From NCBI RefSeq assembly GCF_030718995.1, contig NZ_CP132204.1:868001-932000 (forward strand): DNA of 64,000 nucleotides. Reading direction: 5' to 3'. This document shows positions 60,926 to 64,000 of the stretch, piece by piece. The stretch is from Arthrobacter oryzae (GTDB lineage: Bacteria > Actinomycetota > Actinomycetes > Actinomycetales > Micrococcaceae). Under the pieces are notes generated by a model. That model worked only from the letters and a program-made list of their open reading frames with translations, made no database searches and was not told the DNA's origin. Position 1 is the first letter of the stretch; each line of letters starts with the position of its first letter. The position numbers were made by a program, and so were the translations under genes.

Positions 60926-61909
60926 ATGCAGCTGGCTTTCGTGGGCGACGTGATGCTGGGCCGGCTGGTGAACCGGCAGCTCAAATCCGTCCCGCCTGGC
61001 TTCCCCTGGGGCGATACCCTGCCGGTCCTGGCGCGGGCGGACATCCGCTTCGCCAACCTCGAGTGCGTCCTGGCCGACGGCGGGGCGCCCCAGCCAGGTA
61101 AGGTGTTCCACTTCCGCTCGGACGTCCGCAACGTGGCCGTCCTGAGCGCGGCAGCCATCGACGCCGTCGCGCTCGCCAACAACCATGTCCTCGATTACGG
61201 GTTGGATGCTTTCCGGGAGACCCTGCCTGCACTGGACCGCTGCGGAATCCTGCACGCCGGGGCGGGGCCGGACCTGGAGGCCGCGCTGCGGCCGGCGATC
61301 AGGCGGGTGGGTCCAGCCGCCGTCGGACTCATTGCCTTCACAGACAACCAGCCGGACTGGGAGGCGGGGCCGCAGCGGCCCGGCGTGTATTACGTTCCGG
61401 TCGGGGAACGGCAGCGGGACGACGCGAGGGTCCGGGACCTGCTTGCCCTGGTCCGCCGCACCAGGGCCCGCGCGGACCTGCTGGTGGTTTCGGCCCACTG
61501 GGGCGGCAACTGGGGAGCCGAGGTGCCGTCCGCCCACCGGGAGCTGGGGCGGGCATTGGTGGATGCCGGGGCCGACGTCGTATTCGGGCATTCGGCCCAC
61601 GTTTTCCGCGGCGTCGAACTCTACCGCGGACGGCCCCTCATCTACAGCGCCGGGGACTTCATTGACGACTATGCCGTGGACCCCGCGGAACGCAACGACC
61701 AGTCCTTCATCTTCCGCCTGGAAACGTCGGGCGGCGTCCCGGTCCGGCTGCAGCTCCACCCCACCGAAATCACCGGGTTCCAGGCGCGGCTGGCCGGAAA
61801 GGGCTCACGACAGATCGCAGCGCGGATGCAGGAACTCTGCGTTCAGCTGGGCACGCGCAGCAACTGGTCCGAGGACTCGAACGTGCTGGAAATACCGGTG
61901 GACATCTAG
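60926..61909 (+). CDS. CapA family protein
   Basis: A 327-residue CapA/PgsA-like metallophosphatase-fold protein. FVGDVMLGR, NNHVLDYGLDAF, VVSAHWGGNWGAE and GADVVFGHSAHVFRG are the family signatures. CapA proteins take part in poly-gamma-glutamate synthesis, but no capBC genes are nearby and no signal peptide or anchor helix is present, so it may act differently. It starts four bases after the permease stop and may be in the ABC operon. Its stop shares a CTAG with the stop of the small convergent gene. Confidence 0.85.
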   Translation: MQLAFVGDVMLGRLVNRQLKSVPPGFPWGDTLPVLARADIRFANLECVLADGGAPQPGKVFHFRSDVRNVAVLSAAAIDAVALANNHVLDYGLDAFRETLPALDRCGILHAGAGPDLEAALRPAIRRVGPAAVGLIAFTDNQPDWEAGPQRPGVYYVPVGERQRDDARVRDLLALVRRTRARADLLVVSAHWGGNWGAEVPSAHRELGRALVDAGADVVFGHSAHVFRGVELYRGRPLIYSAGDFIDDYAVDPAERNDQSFIFRLETSGGVPVRLQLHPTEITGFQARLAGKGSRQIAARMQELCVQLGTRSNWSEDSNVLEIPVDI

Positions 61910-62112
61910 TCCCGCTTGTCCCGTTCGCTGAACTCTTCATCAAGGTCATAGTGCCGGAATTCGGTCTCCGGATTCGGTTCGCCCTCGGCCACGTATTCGT
62001 AATCGAGTTGGCGCTGGACCTGGCTGTCAAGAATTTGAAGATCCTTGTCCTCAACTTTTGAAAGATCCTCCGGAAAATCATCTTCCGGGCTGAGATGCAG
62101 CTTCTCTGACAT
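61906..62112 (-). CDS. Small acidic protein, 68 residues
   Basis: I do not recognise this protein. It is very acidic (SPEDDFPEDLSKVEDKDLQIL, then YDLDEEFSERDKRD) and predicted soluble. GAGAGG lies six bases before the ATG at 62112. Its stop overlaps the stop of the CapA-like gene by a shared CTAG. Similar small acidic proteins are common in actinobacteria. Function unknown. Confidence 0.6.
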   Translation of the reverse strand: MSEKLHLSPEDDFPEDLSKVEDKDLQILDSQVQRQLDYEYVAEGEPNPETEFRHYDLDEEFSERDKRD

Positions 62113-62252
62113 GTCGCGCCTCTCTTGGCCAGGAACTGGGGTGCTGTACGGGCAGCATCCTGGCACGTCCCAGATTATCCGCGCCCGCCACCCGGCGGAA
62201 GACCAGACGGAAGGCTATTGGCCTTTCCTCCGCCCCGCTGCCCTGCCGCTCC

Positions 62253-62317
62253 GGAGTTTTTGTCCAGATAATGGCCGCTCAGGGGCATCCAGGTCCCGTT
62301 ATCTGGACAAAAACTCC
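62253..62317. repeat. Inverted-repeat element, copy 2
   Basis: Perfect 19-base arms (62253-62271 and 62299-62317), GGAGTTTTTGTCCAGATAA and its complement, enclose a 27-base loop. The core arms equal those of copy 1 at 20820, with a different loop. The right arm encodes the last residues KEFLSR and the stop of the CPBP protease gene. Confidence 0.8.
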
Positions 62318-63144
62318 TTGCGCACAGCGGATCGGGACCTCACCGCGAAGTACCCGGCGACAGCCGCCGTCAGCACCGCCACTGCCGGAATGAACTGCCA
62401 CCAGTCCACCGTGTCCATGCCCTGGGATGCATTCATGGACCCGTGCAGGAGCCCCAGGATCAGGATGCTCCCGCCGGTTCCGACAAAGACCATACCCAGT
62501 AGGTAACGGGCCAGGAAGGCGAACCCGAAGAGGACTCCCCAGGAAAGGGCCACGTCCGTCCAGGGCGTGGCCGTGAACCCGCGTTCGGCAAAGGCCTGGG
62601 GCAGATGGATCAGCGCGAACGGAACGGCCGTCAGGACTGAGCCCGCGAGCACGCCCTTACGGTCCATCAGCCGCCGCTGGACCACTCCCGCCCAGGCCAG
62701 CTCCTCCCAGACGTTGCCCAGCAGGGCACCGACGACAACAGCTTTCAGCAGGTATACCCCTGCGGTGGCCGCCCACCCGCTGGCCGGCTCTCGGAGCGTG
62801 CCGGTCACGACGGCGGTCAGCAGGGTCAGGAGCGGCAGCGCCAGCAGCGCCATGGCGTACCAGCCGGCGCCCACCCGCCAGCGGACCACGCCGCTGAACA
62901 GCCGCCGGACGCCGGCACGGCCTTCAGCCGCTGCCGTCACGAGGACCGCGGCCCCCAGCAGGACCAGGAGTTCCACCAGGAGCCCGGGAGTGACGTCCTG
63001 CAACAAGACGATGGCAAGGCACTGGGCCAGCCAGGCCGGCGGGATGGCAAGGATCAGAAAAGCGGCAACGGGGTGCGCGGCAATCCGGTCCCTAATCCGG
63101 GCGCGGATGCCTCCGCCGGTGTTCGGAGCTGGGTCAACGCTCAT
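62299..63144 (-). CDS. CPBP family intramembrane metalloprotease
   Basis: A 281-residue membrane protein with about eight helices. The CPBP motifs are NVWEELAWAGVVQRRLMD (EExxxR-like), FALIHLPQAF and LLHGSMNASQG (HxxxN). Members cleave transmembrane proteins or peptides, or have lost this ability. The ATG at 63144 has GAGG about seven bases upstream. Its last six codons lie inside the inverted-repeat element, suggesting that the element inserted at, or supplied, the gene end. Confidence 0.88.
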   Translation of the reverse strand: MSVDPAPNTGGGIRARIRDRIAAHPVAAFLILAIPPAWLAQCLAIVLLQDVTPGLLVELLVLLGAAVLVTAAAEGRAGVRRLFSGVVRWRVGAGWYAMALLALPLLTLLTAVVTGTLREPASGWAATAGVYLLKAVVVGALLGNVWEELAWAGVVQRRLMDRKGVLAGSVLTAVPFALIHLPQAFAERGFTATPWTDVALSWGVLFGFAFLARYLLGMVFVGTGGSILILGLLHGSMNASQGMDTVDWWQFIPAVAVLTAAVAGYFAVRSRSAVRKEFLSR

Positions 63145-63175
63145 CACGTGCCTCGGTTCAGGCGTTATGCCACCC

Positions 63176-64000
63176 TTAGGACAGCCGCCACACGTAGGCG
63201 TAGGGCTGCGGGAACTGCGTGATCCGGAATGCACGGACCGTGATCCTGGCCTGGCCCGGCGGGATGCCCGTCCAGTGGACCTGTTCAACGTTGTTCCGGT
63301 GATCGAAGCCGGCGGTGGCTCCGGAATTTCCGTGCCGCTCGCTACCGTCGGCCGCCACCACGATGAGGTCGAGGTCGTTCTGCAGCTGAGGGCCGGGCGG
63401 ATCGGACCATACAAGGGTGATCTTCAGGGTCACCCCGGCGGCGGTGGGTTCCGGGTCCCCGGCCGGACCCCGGTGCCGCCTTCCTTTGGGAGCAACCTTG
63501 GGGACCTCTTCGGGGATGTCGATAACGAAGGAGTCCTCCTCCCCCTGCTCCAGGGGGCCTCCTTCGCCCAGGCCCGCATTGCCGGGCTGCCCGGGAAGGA
63601 CCACGGACCGGGCCAGGTTGACCCTGCCCCAGCCGGAGTTCCCGTTGGGTGATTCGCCGGCTTCGCTGGGGTTGTACTGTCCCGGCAGCTCGTCGGCGCC
63701 GTTGATCAGGAGGGCTTTGACCAGGGCGGCGCTGGGTGTTCCGAGTCCGTTTTTCACCAGGGTTTCGCGCAGCACCGCGGCGCAGCCGGCAACAAGCGGG
63801 GTTGCCATCGAGGTGCCAGAGTCGAAGAAGAACAGCGGGTCGGTGGAGGTGCCGAACGTGTTGCCCATCGGGGCGTTCCGCGAGAGGGCCGATAGGATGC
63901 TGGTCCCCGGGGCCACGACGTCGGGCTTGATGCGGCCCTCCTTGGTGGGCCCGCGGCTGGAGAAGGCCACCATCCCGTCCGGGTTGTTGGCCTGTTTGTC
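63176..64000 (-). CDS. Subtilisin-type serine protease (S8), C-terminal part
   Basis: The last 275 residues of a gene that continues beyond the right edge. The catalytic Ser is in DSGTSMATPLVAGCAAVL, and VAFSSRGPTKEGRIKPDVVAPG is the preceding oxyanion-region signature. Asp and His of the triad lie outside the window. The terminal domain with LVWSDPPGPQLQNDLDLIVVAADG is a beta-sandwich of the proprotein-convertase P-domain type. It is likely secreted or intracellular depending on the unseen N-terminus. Only 31 bases separate its stop from the CPBP protease start. Confidence 0.9.
   Translation of the reverse strand, partial: DKQANNPDGMVAFSSRGPTKEGRIKPDVVAPGTSILSALSRNAPMGNTFGTSTDPLFFFDSGTSMATPLVAGCAAVLRETLVKNGLGTPSAALVKALLINGADELPGQYNPSEAGESPNGNSGWGRVNLARSVVLPGQPGNAGLGEGGPLEQGEEDSFVIDIPEEVPKVAPKGRRHRGPAGDPEPTAAGVTLKITLVWSDPPGPQLQNDLDLIVVAADGSERHGNSGATAGFDHRNNVEQVHWTGIPPGQARITVRAFRITQFPQPYAYVWRLS

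Overview
The window is GC-rich, densely coded DNA from an actinobacterium, most likely Arthrobacter or Pseudarthrobacter (Micrococcaceae). I infer this from the homodimeric AceE-type pyruvate dehydrogenase, the AzgA/uricase/NCS1 purine block, a free-standing LigD-type polymerase domain, a GAF-ANTAR protein, a DosS/DosR-like pair, and several genes whose ATG sits 6-7 nt after a TANNNT box, as in leaderless mRNAs. No rRNA, tRNA, CRISPR array, prophage or insertion sequence was seen. Genus assignment is inference.

Region 1 (1-31.3 kb) is a purine and allantoin catabolism block. It holds two NCS1 permeases around a hydantoin/allantoin racemase, aceE, a MobA-like nucleotidyltransferase, a three-gene xanthine dehydrogenase operon (XdhC-type chaperone, FAD subunit, fused Fe-S/Mo subunit), an AzgA-type permease, two unrelated guanine/8-oxoguanine deaminases, urate oxidase, an NCS2 permease, RpiR and IclR regulators, a third NCS1 permease, and an operon of malic enzyme, malate synthase, a DUF6986-type protein and ureidoglycine aminohydrolase. 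The encoded route runs guanine to xanthine to urate to allantoin to ureidoglycine and then glyoxylate. Malate synthase, malic enzyme and pyruvate dehydrogenase can oxidise glyoxylate completely. HIU hydrolase, OHCU decarboxylase, allantoinase, allantoate amidohydrolase and ureidoglycolate lyase are not in the window. A uracil-DNA glycosylase-like gene, a DUF488 gene, an aldo/keto reductase and the LigD-type gene interrupt the block. Three short DNA motifs recur only at promoters of this block and may define its regulon.

Region 2 (31.4-49.8 kb) is mixed housekeeping: serine hydrolase lipoprotein, HAD hydrolase, DUF1508, methionine aminopeptidase with a divergent HTH gene, FAH-family hydrolase, GH15, three aldo/keto reductases in the window overall, DUF72, App1, GH1, a small heat-shock locus (Hsp20, J-domain, MerR/HspR-like), YjbR, PAP2, AlkD-like, NYN, and an NAD-dependent epimerase.

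Region 3 (49.9-58.6 kb) resembles a DosR (dormancy) regulon: DUF3040, universal stress protein, a NarL/DosR-like regulator lacking its phospho-acceptor Asp, a DosS-like GAF kinase, a glycosyltransferase, a phosphoribosyltransferase-hydrolase fusion, a GAF-ANTAR regulator with a structured leader, and CsbD. Four sequences resembling DosR boxes lie in its intergenic gaps.

Region 4 (58.7-64 kb) carries an ABC-2 exporter pair, a CapA-like protein, a small acidic protein, a CPBP membrane protease and the C-terminal part of a subtilisin-type protease. Two copies of an inverted-repeat element (about 19-20 bp arms, unrelated loops) lie 41 kb apart, one at 20.8 kb and one at 62.3 kb.
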